Source: Anaerofustis stercorihominis (GTDB lineage: Bacteria > Bacillota > Clostridia > Eubacteriales > Anaerofustaceae). From it: DNA of 64,000 bases. The DNA is taken from NCBI RefSeq assembly GCF_024623185.1, contig NZ_JANJZK010000006.1, forward strand, positions 60,301 to 124,300, in the 5' to 3' direction. The translations under genes were made by a program, and so were the position numbers. Of the stretch, positions 39,578 to 48,494 are shown piece after piece. Position 1 is the stretch's first letter; every line of letters begins with the position of its first letter. The notes beneath the pieces were generated by a model. That model was not told the origin of the DNA. It made no database searches and saw only the letters and a list, made by a program, of their open reading frames with translations.

Positions 39578-40924
39578 ATGAAAAAGTTGTTGACGTTTTT
39601 GGGATGTTTTTTTATGGTATTTGGTTTAGCTATGGTAATCAATATTGGAAGTAGTGGGATTAACTTTAATTTAACCAGTGTAAAAGGTGCAACGATAACA
39701 CCTGAAAGTAAGCCCTATAAGGATTATGGAGTTACAAGCAAAAATTATAACAAACAAAGAAAACACTCATATTTAATACAATCGTATTTAAAAGCCTTCG
39801 AAGACAATAAAAAAGGCGGTACACTGTATTTAACCAAAGGTTCTGGTAACGGTGTTTATACTCTTTCAAATGAAATGTGTATTCCTTCTAATGTAAAAAT
39901 AGTTATAAAGGACGGAGTAACGGTAAAAAAGACGTACGATGCAGGAGTAAGTAAAGATAACAAAAAAATAAGTGCTTCTACATACATGTTCTCTTTCGTA
40001 CCAATTTCTTTAAGAAGTTCAGGAGCTGTTAAGAGAGGAAGCGGAAATGCTACAGAAAATTCCAGCATTATAGGAGAAGGCAGTGCAACGATAGATGCAG
40101 GTGGTGCAACATCTTATAAAAATGGAGGACAACCATATTGCGGAACTATAGCTTTTGGAGACAATACAAATTGTAAGGTAAGCGGAATAACATTTAAAAA
40201 TATGAATAAGACCTACGGACACTTTATGGAAGTCAACGGAACTGCAGATTGTATTATCGAAAATAATACTTTCATCGGAGGAACAACTGCTATAGATGAA
40301 AACGGAAATAAAGTAAATGCGGAAGCAATCAATATTGATACATTTGATAATGTTAAAAAAGGATTTTCAGGTAAATGGTTAGCACCTGACGGAACACGTA
40401 ACATACGTTTAAAAATCAGAAATAATAAATTTTCCGATATGAACATTGCAATTGGTACTCATGGATATACTCATGATAATCCTCATAAACAAGTTGAAAT
40501 AACAGGAAATACATTTACAAATATTTATTCAAAAGTTATACAGCCAATGAGGTGGAAAGAAACTGTCATTTCCGGTAATACATTTAACTGCTCTCCTGAA
40601 AATACAATAATATACTGTAGAAGTGCAAATGTAATGGATGTATACAACAACACTTTTAATGTAAACAATGCAAGTACAAGAATATATCATTTTAGATATG
40701 CATATCATCAAAGTGGAAGTACGGACAAGTTAAAAGTGGAGCCGGTAGCAAACAACATTACAGCTGAAAATAAAGAAAATATGCTTCATAACAATATCTA
40801 TAATGGCACATATTTTAAAAATATTTATTTTAGAACAGCACCGGTTAAAGTAAACGGAGTATATACCGACCCTAAAGATGAAAATGGAAAATGGATATAC
40901 GACGATATTTGGACATTGGATTAA
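39578..40924 (+). CDS. Secreted parallel beta-helix protein, pectate-lyase-like fold
   Basis: 448 residues. The N-terminal hydrophobic segment MKKLLTFLGCFFMVFGLAMV is a signal peptide or anchor, and cleavage is possible after VKGA near residue 38. From about residue 60 there is a GH28/pectate-lyase-like start (YLIQSYLKAFEDNKKGGTLYL), then a series of short strands with Asn ladders (GNTFTNIYSKVI, SGNTFNCSPENTIIY). The catalytic residues are uncertain. A strong GGAAAGGAG site precedes the ATG. It lies between two PTS operons, so a role in freeing their substrate from a polysaccharide is possible but unproven. Confidence 0.82.
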   Translation: MKKLLTFLGCFFMVFGLAMVINIGSSGINFNLTSVKGATITPESKPYKDYGVTSKNYNKQRKHSYLIQSYLKAFEDNKKGGTLYLTKGSGNGVYTLSNEMCIPSNVKIVIKDGVTVKKTYDAGVSKDNKKISASTYMFSFVPISLRSSGAVKRGSGNATENSSIIGEGSATIDAGGATSYKNGGQPYCGTIAFGDNTNCKVSGITFKNMNKTYGHFMEVNGTADCIIENNTFIGGTTAIDENGNKVNAEAINIDTFDNVKKGFSGKWLAPDGTRNIRLKIRNNKFSDMNIAIGTHGYTHDNPHKQVEITGNTFTNIYSKVIQPMRWKETVISGNTFNCSPENTIIYCRSANVMDVYNNTFNVNNASTRIYHFRYAYHQSGSTDKLKVEPVANNITAENKENMLHNNIYNGTYFKNIYFRTAPVKVNGVYTDPKDENGKWIYDDIWTLD

Positions 40925-41024
40925 ATTTTACTATATTCATAATAAAATGTACTCAGCTTGATTTAAAACAAATACATAACATAAAAAATGATAATTAGAA
41001 TAGTTAAATAAAACGTGTTCGACA

Positions 41025-41060
41025 AAAGAGCCTATCTTTAAATATTATGATGGGCTCTTT
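41025..41060 (+). terminator. Likely terminator of the beta-helix gene
   Basis: Arms AAAGAGCC and GGCTCTTT with a 20-base AT-rich loop, followed by ATTATTT. The T tract is imperfect. The rest of the roughly 180 bases up to the levR-like promoter shows no gene. Confidence 0.6.
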
Positions 41061-41236
41061 ATTATTTATATATCAAATATTTAATCAATATTATTTTATT
41101 TCAAATAAATTTATTTAATTAAAACTCAGCAGAAATTAAAATATATTAGAATTCAAAACTATGTATAATTAATATGTACTAGTTATTGCATCGTCATAAC
41201 ATCATAAATCTATACTCTCCCCAATCCAAACAAAAG

Positions 41237-41265
41237 TTGAATATTAATTATTTTTATGCTATAAA
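41237..41265 (+). promoter_or_regulatory. Promoter of the LevR-like regulator gene
   Basis: TTGAAT, 17 bases, then TATAAA with an extended TGc just before it. The expected transcription start is about ten bases upstream of a TTATACACATTA site. Confidence 0.72.
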
Positions 41266-41282
41266 GGTAGCATAGAATGCGA

Positions 41283-41294
41283 TTATACACATTA
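41283..41294 (+). promoter_or_regulatory. TTATACACATTA site in the leader of the LevR-like gene
   Basis: Identical to the sites near the sigma-54 promoter of the PTS operon. Just downstream of the vegetative promoter, a position suited to autorepression. Confidence 0.6.
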
Positions 41295-41336
41295 CAAATA
41301 ATACACTTTTTATTAACTGATAATAGGGAGAAAAAG

Positions 41337-43901
41337 ATGAAAAATAATAAAGCCCAACTCATATTAAACGAAGTAGAAAAACGAACATCCGGTTTATCAA
41401 AGGACGATTTTCTTAACAGTGAAGATTTTGATCAAAGTTATCATACTACCATTTCCATCGCAAATGATTTGAACATGCAAAGGACCAATGTCAGCAAGTG
41501 CCTTAATGATTTGGTCGAAGATGAAATATTAATTAAGGTAACAGGTAAACCTATATTATTTTTTCATAAAATAAAGCTGGAAGAAATTTTCAATAAGAGT
41601 TTAAATGAATGTGTATATGATAAAGAGTCAATATTAAGTGCTTTAAATGATAATATTAATATAATAAAGGAAAAAAATAAAAATGAAAAAGTGTATGATG
41701 TCTTTAAAAATATAGTGGGATTTAACGATACGCTTAAAAATCAGGTTTCATTGGCTAAAGCTGCTGTTACCTATCCTCCTCTGGGACTTAATACGATGCT
41801 CATAGGTTCGACAGGCTGCGGAAAAAGCACTTTTGCGGAGGCTATGTATAACTATGGAATGGCGATAGGGATGTTTTACGAAGACACAAAATTCGTTGTT
41901 TTTAACTGTGCGGATTACTCCGACAATCCTCAGCTGTTGGTTTCTCAGCTGTTCGGAAATATAAAAGGAGCCTATACAGGTGCAGATACAGAACGTACCG
42001 GATTAGTTGACAAAGCCAACGGCGGGATATTGTTCTTAGACGAAGTCCACAGACTTCCAAAAGAGGGACAGGAAATGCTGTTTACCCTAATGGATAAAGG
42101 GATATACAGAAGAGTCGGTGAAACGGATACTACAAGAAAAGCAAATTTAATGATAATTGCAGCAACTACCGAAAGAAAAAACTCTCAACTTCTCAATACT
42201 TTCATAAGGCGTATTCCTATAACCATAGAATTACCGGACATCAGTAAATACAATATGCAGGAAAGATTGGAATTGATATTTAAATTTTTTTATGTCGAAT
42301 CGGCAAAAACAAAAAGAAAGATCAAAGTCAGTAAAAAGATTTTAAAAAGCTGTTTAAATTACGACTGCCCGTTAAATATAGGTGGTTTAAAAAGCGATAT
42401 CCAGCTCATTTGTGCAAAGGGTTATTTCTCCTGCGTCACAAATTCACAAAGTGATATAAAAATAAAGTGGAACGATATCCCCAACAACATGAAGCTGGGG
42501 CTTATAAATACAGACCACGAAAGCAACAACTATGCAGAAATTGTCCTTGATGATACGATTATTTTCGATTACAGCGAAGTCAACGAAAGCAAGTATCTTT
42601 TAAGTCAAATGAATAAATTTGAACATGAAAATAAATACTACAGCAAAATCATCGAAGACTATTATGAATTATCACTTAAAAATGAAGAAAACGATCATGT
42701 CAGAAAAAAAGTCGAAGATGATTTAAAGAGTTATTTTTTATCCATGCAGGAAAAAATCAGAAGCAAGCAGCTCCCCGAATACGGAGAACTGCTTGCAAGA
42801 ATAGTCGATGAAAGAATTATTGAAGCTGTCATTGACGCCATAGATTCCGTTAAAACCATATATAATAACCAGGAAAACAATAAAAGGATAGTATGTGCGT
42901 TATCCTTACATATAAATAATTTGATTGAAAGAATAAAAAGCGGTAAATACTCCGTAAACAATAATTTGATAAAGTCTGTAGAACAGCTCTACCCCATTGA
43001 TTATTATGCAGCTCAAAAGATAATCGAAATACTTTCAAAAGAACTGGATATAGAAATTTCTTCAAATGAGATCATGTTTGTAACGATGCTTCTTCATACG
43101 ATGAATGATATGGATATGGGAAACAGAATAGGAGTTTTGTGTGTAGCTCACGGAAGCAATGTTGCAAGTTCCATTGCAGAAGTGGTAAATACCCTTTTAG
43201 ATATAGAAGGTCTTTATGCTTTGGATGTTCCTCTTAATGAAAAGGTGGAAAGTATATTGAATAAAGCAATCGATTTAGTAAGAGAAATAGATAAGGGAAA
43301 AGGAGTGATACTACTTACGGATATGGGTTCTTTATGCGACTTTGATACATTGATCACCGAAGAGACCGGAATACCTACAATAGCAATCCCAAACGTAACG
43401 ACTCTTATGGCATTGGAAATTACGAGAAGAGCATACAGTTCCAATGTAAAATTAGCTGATTTTTATAATGAACTGATAGATGATGATGTAATATACAACA
43501 AAACAAATATCAATAAATATAATGATACATTAATGAACAGTGAAGAAAAAAAATTCATTAAAGTCCTTGATGAAATGTTGACTTTTATAAATCCAACTAA
43601 AATTTATAATTCTTTAAAATCCGTCCTACTTAATATATGGAATGATTTAGGACTTAGTGAAGATAAAATGTTTGAATATAAATTCATAATGCACTGTGCA
43701 TTTATGGTGGAAAGAGCGATAAAAAAGGAACCAATGCCCGGTAAAAATCTAAACTATTATTATAATAACAGAAAAGAAACTCTAAATAAATTGGAAGAAT
43801 ATTTCAAACCTGTTTATCAGGAATTTGGATTTATTATGTATCCGAGTGAATATGAAGCGATAATAGAAATGTTTGATGTCCATTATAATTTAAAAATATA
43901 G
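41337..43901 (+). CDS. LevR/DgaR-type sigma-54 activator with PRD and EIIA-Man-like domains
   Basis: 854 residues from the ATG behind AGGGAG; an upstream in-frame ATG would place an operator-like site inside the gene and is rejected. Order: helix-turn-helix (about 35-70); AAA+ sigma-54 interaction domain with Walker A GSTGCGKS (157-164), the sigma-54 loop GAYTGA (211-216) and Walker B ILFLDEVH (231-238); PRD1 (about 500-610); an EIIA-Man-like domain with VLCVAHGSNVASS; and PRD2 at the C-terminus. It should bind upstream sites and open the sigma-54 promoter of the mannose-type PTS operon that follows, under control of PTS phosphorylation. Confidence 0.95.
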   Translation: MKNNKAQLILNEVEKRTSGLSKDDFLNSEDFDQSYHTTISIANDLNMQRTNVSKCLNDLVEDEILIKVTGKPILFFHKIKLEEIFNKSLNECVYDKESILSALNDNINIIKEKNKNEKVYDVFKNIVGFNDTLKNQVSLAKAAVTYPPLGLNTMLIGSTGCGKSTFAEAMYNYGMAIGMFYEDTKFVVFNCADYSDNPQLLVSQLFGNIKGAYTGADTERTGLVDKANGGILFLDEVHRLPKEGQEMLFTLMDKGIYRRVGETDTTRKANLMIIAATTERKNSQLLNTFIRRIPITIELPDISKYNMQERLELIFKFFYVESAKTKRKIKVSKKILKSCLNYDCPLNIGGLKSDIQLICAKGYFSCVTNSQSDIKIKWNDIPNNMKLGLINTDHESNNYAEIVLDDTIIFDYSEVNESKYLLSQMNKFEHENKYYSKIIEDYYELSLKNEENDHVRKKVEDDLKSYFLSMQEKIRSKQLPEYGELLARIVDERIIEAVIDAIDSVKTIYNNQENNKRIVCALSLHINNLIERIKSGKYSVNNNLIKSVEQLYPIDYYAAQKIIEILSKELDIEISSNEIMFVTMLLHTMNDMDMGNRIGVLCVAHGSNVASSIAEVVNTLLDIEGLYALDVPLNEKVESILNKAIDLVREIDKGKGVILLTDMGSLCDFDTLITEETGIPTIAIPNVTTLMALEITRRAYSSNVKLADFYNELIDDDVIYNKTNINKYNDTLMNSEEKKFIKVLDEMLTFINPTKIYNSLKSVLLNIWNDLGLSEDKMFEYKFIMHCAFMVERAIKKEPMPGKNLNYYYNNRKETLNKLEEYFKPVYQEFGFIMYPSEYEAIIEMFDVHYNLKI

Positions 43902-43903
43902 AA

Positions 43904-43915
43904 TTATACACATTA
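43904..43915 (+). promoter_or_regulatory. Upstream activating site, left half
   Basis: TTATACACATTA, about 170 bases upstream of the sigma-54 start point. Pairs as an inverted repeat with the next site, 22 bases away. Confidence 0.7.
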
Positions 43916-43937
43916 CCAGGTAAAACAATTAAAATCT

Positions 43938-43949
43938 TAATGTGTATAA
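43938..43949 (-). promoter_or_regulatory. Upstream activating site, right half (inverted)
   Basis: TAATGTGTATAA on the plus strand, the exact reverse complement of the left site. Centre-to-centre distance is 34 bases, about three helical turns. Not followed by a T run, so not a terminator. Confidence 0.7.
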
Positions 43950-43999
43950 AAAATAGTCATCATCTGTATAATCATATAAAAAAACATACAACTTTAAAA

Positions 44000-44036
44000 T
44001 AAGAGGCTAAATAAAAGGATTTGCCTCTTATTTTTT
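44000..44036 (+). terminator. Terminator of the LevR-like regulator gene
   Basis: Arms TAAGAGGC and GCCTCTTA around a 15-base loop, then a run of T. It separates the regulator transcript from the PTS operon. Confidence 0.8.
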
Positions 44037-44044
44037 ATTTATTT

Positions 44045-44056
44045 TTATACACATAA
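44045..44056 (+). promoter_or_regulatory. Fourth copy of the site, next to the sigma-54 promoter
   Basis: TTATACACATAA differs from the other three copies at one base and ends two bases before the -24 element. Confidence 0.6.
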
Positions 44057-44058
44057 AC

Positions 44059-44076
44059 TTGGCACGACATTTGCTT
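44059..44076 (+). promoter_or_regulatory. Sigma-54 (-24/-12) promoter of the mannose-type PTS operon
   Basis: TTGGCACGACATTTGCTT fits the consensus TGGCACG-N4-TTGC(A/T) exactly, with GG and GC separated by ten bases. The EIIA start codon is 46 bases downstream. Confidence 0.93.
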
Positions 44077-44121
44077 ATATATTATATGAAGCATAAATTT
44101 TACAGAAAGGATGGTGTAATA

Positions 44122-44547
44122 ATGATAGGAATTATACTCGCTTCGCACAGCAACTTAAGTAAAGGCGTTAAAGATGCAATGAACTGCATAATGGGAGAAC
44201 AGGATAAAGTAAAAGCTCTGTCTTTAAATGTAACCGATGATATAAATGCATTTGCTCCTTTAATAGCTAAAACCGTTGATGAAATGGATAACGGAGACGG
44301 TGTGTTGATATTTGCAGACTTACTCGGAGGAAGTCCCTGTAATCAATCAGGAAAATTACTGACTTCAAAAAATGTAAAAATAGTCACGGGACTAAACCTT
44401 CCGATGTTATTTGCGGCAATAGAAGCAAGGTCACAGGGGCAGGATTTAAACAGTACGGCACAGTATGCTATAGAATCGGCAGTAAAAGGTATTCAAAATT
44501 TAGAAACCGTTGTAACAATGAACAAAAATCAAAAAGGAGGAAATTAA
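44122..44547 (+). CDS. PTS EIIA component, mannose type
   Basis: 141 residues. The phosphohistidine is His9 in IILASHSNLSKGV, and DGVLIFADLLGGSPCNQ is the family pattern. An upstream in-frame start would overlap the sigma-54 promoter, so the ATG after AGAAAGGA is chosen. First structural gene of the LevR-controlled operon. Its last codons contain the AAGGAGG that serves the EIIB gene. Confidence 0.94.
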   Translation: MIGIILASHSNLSKGVKDAMNCIMGEQDKVKALSLNVTDDINAFAPLIAKTVDEMDNGDGVLIFADLLGGSPCNQSGKLLTSKNVKIVTGLNLPMLFAAIEARSQGQDLNSTAQYAIESAVKGIQNLETVVTMNKNQKGGN

Positions 44548-44548
44548 A

Positions 44549-45046
44549 ATGGGAGAACTAGTTTTAGTAAGGGTCGATGAAAGATTGATACACGGAGTTA
44601 TCTGCGTAACATGGGCACCAAACGTCAATGCGGATACCATAATAGCAGTCGACGATATTACCGCAAATGATGATTTTGTAAAAAGCATTATGAAATCAAG
44701 TGCAGCCGGTGCATCGGGATTAAATGCAGATATACTAACTATAGATAACGCGGTATCATCTTGGAAAGAAAAAGGTCTGGCGGAAGGACGGATACTCTTG
44801 ATATTTAAATCCGTTGAGGATGCTTTTAAAGCTTATGAAAAAGGTCTTGATTATACGTCCCTTCAGCTTGGATGGACAAACCCCAAAAAAGGAAGAGAAA
44901 GGATAGACCAGTCTCTCTGCCTTAGCAAAGAAGATGTGGATTTAGTTAGAAAACTGGAAAAAGATTACAGCGTAAAAGTCAATATGCAGTATTCACCGCA
45001 ATTTGAACCCGTTTCATTTGAAGATGGAATAAAAGGAAAATTTTAA
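44549..45046 (+). CDS. PTS EIIB component, mannose type
   Basis: 165 residues. The phosphohistidine is His15 in VRVDERLIHGVI; most relatives have HGQV there. LGWTNPKKGRERIDQS and SLCLSKEDVDLV are conserved in the family. It transfers phosphate from EIIA to the substrate in the EIIC/EIID membrane complex. Confidence 0.94.
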   Translation: MGELVLVRVDERLIHGVICVTWAPNVNADTIIAVDDITANDDFVKSIMKSSAAGASGLNADILTIDNAVSSWKEKGLAEGRILLIFKSVEDAFKAYEKGLDYTSLQLGWTNPKKGRERIDQSLCLSKEDVDLVRKLEKDYSVKVNMQYSPQFEPVSFEDGIKGKF

Positions 45047-45064
45047 TAGAAAGGAAAACATAAA

Positions 45065-45850
45065 ATGGAAATCACATTAATACAAGTAGTTTTGATATCT
45101 CTGATTTACGCATTGTTTCATGGTAACGGCGGACTTCCTCCTATTGGCATGATTACAACAATGGTCACTCCGTTTACTTTCTCATGGCTTATCGGAGCCG
45201 TGCTGGGTGATTGGAAACAGGGACTCATAATAGGTGCAACTATACAAACGATAAATATGACTCCTGTCATTATTGGAGGTATTACAACAGTAGATCTATG
45301 GTATTCCGCTACACTGGTAATCCCGTTAGTTATAAGCTACGGACTTGATATCACTGCAGCGGTAGCAATTGCAGCTCCGGTAGCGGTAATCGCAAACTTC
45401 CTGGGACAAATCAATATAATCGGTTTATTTGATCTCGTATATGTACCTTTGGGAGACAAAGCAGCAGCAGAAGGGAATTGGAAGAAACTGTTATATGTAA
45501 GTCATGTGCTGCCCGCAGTACTGAATACAGCTTTTAAATTCGTAGTCGCATTCATGGGAGTTTACGCGGGAACAGCTGCCACAAGTTTGATAATAAACAA
45601 AATCCCCGAAAGCGTCATGCTGGGATTCGGTGCAGCAGCCGGATTGATGCCTGCGGTAGGATTTGCTATGTTCCTTGCATTAATAGGTAAAATGAAATTC
45701 TTACCATATTTCTTCGTAGGATTTTATCTCGTAAAATTCGCAGGGCTATCGACTATTGTCATAGGTATCATAGGACTTATTTTAGGATTTATATACATGC
45801 TTAACAGAGAAGGCATGAACGATTCCGAAACTTTGATAGGAGGTAATTAA
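45065..45850 (+). CDS. PTS EIIC component, mannose type
   Basis: 261 residues with about seven or eight membrane segments. GALVGLILGDWKTG-type loop is present as GAVLGDWKQGLIIGATIQ, and PVIGGITTVDLWYSATL is typical. It forms the channel with EIID. Confidence 0.93.
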   Translation: MEITLIQVVLISLIYALFHGNGGLPPIGMITTMVTPFTFSWLIGAVLGDWKQGLIIGATIQTINMTPVIIGGITTVDLWYSATLVIPLVISYGLDITAAVAIAAPVAVIANFLGQINIIGLFDLVYVPLGDKAAAEGNWKKLLYVSHVLPAVLNTAFKFVVAFMGVYAGTAATSLIINKIPESVMLGFGAAAGLMPAVGFAMFLALIGKMKFLPYFFVGFYLVKFAGLSTIVIGIIGLILGFIYMLNREGMNDSETLIGGN

Positions 45851-45852
45851 AT

Positions 45853-46701
45853 ATGTCAGAAAATAATAATATTGAAAGAAAAGCTCCGGATAAAATAACT
45901 AAATTTGACTTATTTATGGAGCAGCTCATATTTATGGACGGTATCGCCCACACACAGGGAAATACAAGAAAAGGCGGATTATCATTCTCTTCCGCAATGG
46001 GATATATACTACATAAGTTTTATAAAAATAAAGATGATTTGGCAGAAGCCTTGACCAGACATATGGATTTTTACATGACGGATTATGCATGGGGCGGATG
46101 TATAAACGGACTTATAATTTCAATGGAAGAACAAAGGGCAAATGACCTTTATGAAAACGGCGACTCAACTATTTCTCCAGACCTGATTAGGGCAGTCAAA
46201 ACAGGCTTGATGGGACCGCTTGCTGGATTTGGAGATACTATAGTTCAAACTGTATTTTGGGTAATAACCATAGGATATGCACAGCCTCTTGCAATGGCGG
46301 GAAACTTCCTTGCCGTACCGATATCTTGGCTCGGGATAGGATTTTCCAGATATTTATTATCTTGGCTTACTTGTTTCTCGGGATATTATTCCGGTAGAGA
46401 AGCGGTATCAAAACTCACATCATCCAAGCTGGCACAAAAAGTACTCACCGTATCGGCTGTGGTTGCAATGTGCATAATGGGAGCATTGACTGCAGGAAAT
46501 GTCAATTTTGTAACTGCAGTCACCATTGGAAAACAATCCCTTCACGAATTAGTCGATTCACTTCTTCCGGGCATTTCAGGTTTAGCCCCCGTATTTATAA
46601 TATATTATCTTTTTAAGAAAAAGAAAATACATATTGCAAAAATAATGATAGGAATTATAGTTATTTGCATAATTCTCGGTGTTTTAGGATTATTCGGATA
46701 A
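45853..46701 (+). CDS. PTS EIID component, mannose type
   Basis: 282 residues. The N-terminal cytoplasmic part FMEQLIFMDGIAHTQGN and FYKNKDDLAEALTRHMDFY match EIID-Man, followed by GPLAGFGDTIVQTVFW and several membrane helices near the C-terminus. It starts two bases after the EIIC stop, so the two are coupled. Confidence 0.94.
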   Translation: MSENNNIERKAPDKITKFDLFMEQLIFMDGIAHTQGNTRKGGLSFSSAMGYILHKFYKNKDDLAEALTRHMDFYMTDYAWGGCINGLIISMEEQRANDLYENGDSTISPDLIRAVKTGLMGPLAGFGDTIVQTVFWVITIGYAQPLAMAGNFLAVPISWLGIGFSRYLLSWLTCFSGYYSGREAVSKLTSSKLAQKVLTVSAVVAMCIMGALTAGNVNFVTAVTIGKQSLHELVDSLLPGISGLAPVFIIYYLFKKKKIHIAKIMIGIIVICIILGVLGLFG

Positions 46702-46741
46702 AAAATAAACAAAGAAATGACAGAAAGGTCGATGATTTAAA

Positions 46742-47176
46742 ATGGGAAAATATATAATACTTACTCTTATAAGCTTAATAGCAGGTTTTTCGCTTTGCAT
46801 GTTAATAAGTACAAAGTTAAAAAGAAAATGGGATAAAGAATATGCAGATACTCTTGTTATGATATTACAGGAACAATTCGAATGCGCCGAAGAAAGCGGG
46901 GCTCAGTCAGGGATACATTATGTACTTGATAAAAAAGGTCTTGACTATACAATATATTATTTCGGCAAAGTATATACCCTTCTTCACTCGGTAAAGAACA
47001 AAAGCGAGAGTCAAAAGAATATAGAAGAGTCTCTAAAAACTTTTCTGTCAGGTGCTTTGGCAAAAGAAATTCTAGAATACAAAGAAAAAATGAAGACAAA
47101 AGAAAGCCGAATGGAAACACTAAAACAATCTTTAGAAAAAGAAAGAAAAGGATTTACCAAAGCAGAAAGGATATAG
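46742..47176 (+). CDS. Membrane-anchored protein of unknown function in the PTS operon
   Basis: 144 residues, not recognised. One N-terminal transmembrane helix (about 4-22) is followed by a cytoplasmic or extracellular domain and a charged, probably coiled-coil C-terminal third (about 90-144) rich in Lys and Glu. The general layout recalls membrane-tethered accessory proteins in some sorbitol PTS operons (GutM), but I see no clear sequence match. It is three bases upstream of the aldolase gene and clearly part of the operon. Confidence 0.75.
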   Translation: MGKYIILTLISLIAGFSLCMLISTKLKRKWDKEYADTLVMILQEQFECAEESGAQSGIHYVLDKKGLDYTIYYFGKVYTLLHSVKNKSESQKNIEESLKTFLSGALAKEILEYKEKMKTKESRMETLKQSLEKERKGFTKAERI

Positions 47177-47179
47177 GAT

Positions 47180-48070
47180 ATGTTATACACAATGAAACCA
47201 ATTTTGGATAGAGCCAGAGAAGAGCATTACGCAGTCGCTGCACCGAATGTACTGGATTACAAGACTATTGATATTGCAATCAGAACCGCAGAAAAGAAAA
47301 ACTCGCCAATCATATTAAACGTTACTTTTGAGACTAATGATGATTTAACAACATTTGTAGGTTACGCAAACAAAAAAGCAAAACAATCAGAAGTCCCTGT
47401 AGCGATAAATCTCGATCACGGAGGAGAATATGAACAAATAATAAAATCGTTAAAGATGGATTTTACTTCCGTTATGGTCGACCGCTCAATGCTTAAGTTC
47501 GAAGATAATATAAAAGAAGTATCGGAAATAGTTAAAATCGCTCATACATTGGGATGTTCTGTAGAAGCCGAACTAGGGCATGTGGGAACCAATATAGGTT
47601 CGGATTCAGAAGGAATGCTCGGAAGTAATACAATCATCACCGAAGAAGATAAAAAAGCTACATTTACAAAGGTCGACGAAGCGGTAGAATACGTTGAAAG
47701 GACAAACGTAGACTGTCTGGCTGTAGCTATCGGTACAGTACATGGGCTATACCCCAAAGGTTTTGAACCTGGCATTGACTTTGAATTGTTAAAGGAACTT
47801 AGAAGAACCGTTAACGTCCCCCTAGTAATACACGGAGGAAGCGGTTCCGGAGATGATAATCTGGCTCGTGCATGCAAAGAAGGTATATGCAAAGTAAATA
47901 TATGCAGTGACTTACTTAAAAAAGGGCGTGAATATATAAGTAAAGGATATCTAAAAGATTCTGATGATATGCTCACAAAACTCATGTATCCTCTGCCTGC
48001 ATATTACGCAGGTTATTCGGATATGCTTGAATATTATATAGATTTGTTCGGCAGTACAAATAAAGCATAA
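47180..48070 (+). CDS. Class II (zinc) ketose-bisphosphate-type aldolase, second copy
   Basis: 296 residues, homologous to the aldolase of the fructose-type PTS operon. Shared blocks include YAVAAPNV, FTSVMVDRS, VEAELGHVGT, VDCLAVAIGT and HGGSGSGD. Zinc ligands lie in NLDHGGE, ELGHVG and GTVHGLYP. It carries an insertion of roughly 15 residues after the GHVG block relative to its paralogue. Probably cleaves the phosphorylated product of the mannose-type PTS. Confidence 0.9.
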   Translation: MLYTMKPILDRAREEHYAVAAPNVLDYKTIDIAIRTAEKKNSPIILNVTFETNDDLTTFVGYANKKAKQSEVPVAINLDHGGEYEQIIKSLKMDFTSVMVDRSMLKFEDNIKEVSEIVKIAHTLGCSVEAELGHVGTNIGSDSEGMLGSNTIITEEDKKATFTKVDEAVEYVERTNVDCLAVAIGTVHGLYPKGFEPGIDFELLKELRRTVNVPLVIHGGSGSGDDNLARACKEGICKVNICSDLLKKGREYISKGYLKDSDDMLTKLMYPLPAYYAGYSDMLEYYIDLFGSTNKA

Positions 48071-48096
48071 AAATTATAAAAAGAAGGTATAAGAAA

Positions 48097-48450
48097 ATGT
48101 TAAATTCAATAAGTGATAAAACTCTGATTTTGATAGTATTTTCAATAATCACTATTTTAAATATAATAGCTATTTATAGAAAAACTTATTACAGTAATAA
48201 TAAGAAATCCGATAAAGCCATGGTTCATGTATTAAACAGCAAATATAAACTTTATAAAATAAAGGTAATAAATATTTCATTTATCAATATGGTCTACGGA
48301 GTGATGAACATAATCTTATCGGTAACAGCTCCATTTATAATATTATATTTAAATCCTACAATAGGCATTATTTATTATATATCAGGTATGATAATCGGAA
48401 ATATTATAGTAAATCAATATATAATAAGTAAATACCTGAAATTCAAATAA
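48097..48450 (+). CDS. Small multi-spanning membrane protein, unknown
   Basis: 117 residues with about three hydrophobic helices (8-26, 62-82, 85-108) and a basic loop between the first two. No family recognised. Good AGAAGG site before the ATG. It lies between the aldolase and dehydrogenase genes of the operon; a role as transporter subunit or regulator is speculation. Confidence 0.68.
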   Translation: MLNSISDKTLILIVFSIITILNIIAIYRKTYYSNNKKSDKAMVHVLNSKYKLYKIKVINISFINMVYGVMNIILSVTAPFIILYLNPTIGIIYYISGMIIGNIIVNQYIISKYLKFK

Positions 48451-48494
48451 CATTTTCTTATAGCAGTAAAAATAACAACGGAGGTTAAAGAATA

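Noticed and set aside
43904..43949. Inverted repeat after the LevR-like gene as a terminator
   Set aside because: The stem is followed by A, not T, and a proper terminator lies 50 bases downstream; copies of the same 12-mer elsewhere favour a protein-binding site.
47542..47985. 147-codon minus-strand frame opposite the second aldolase
   Set aside because: Entirely within a well-conserved class II aldolase gene and without start signals.
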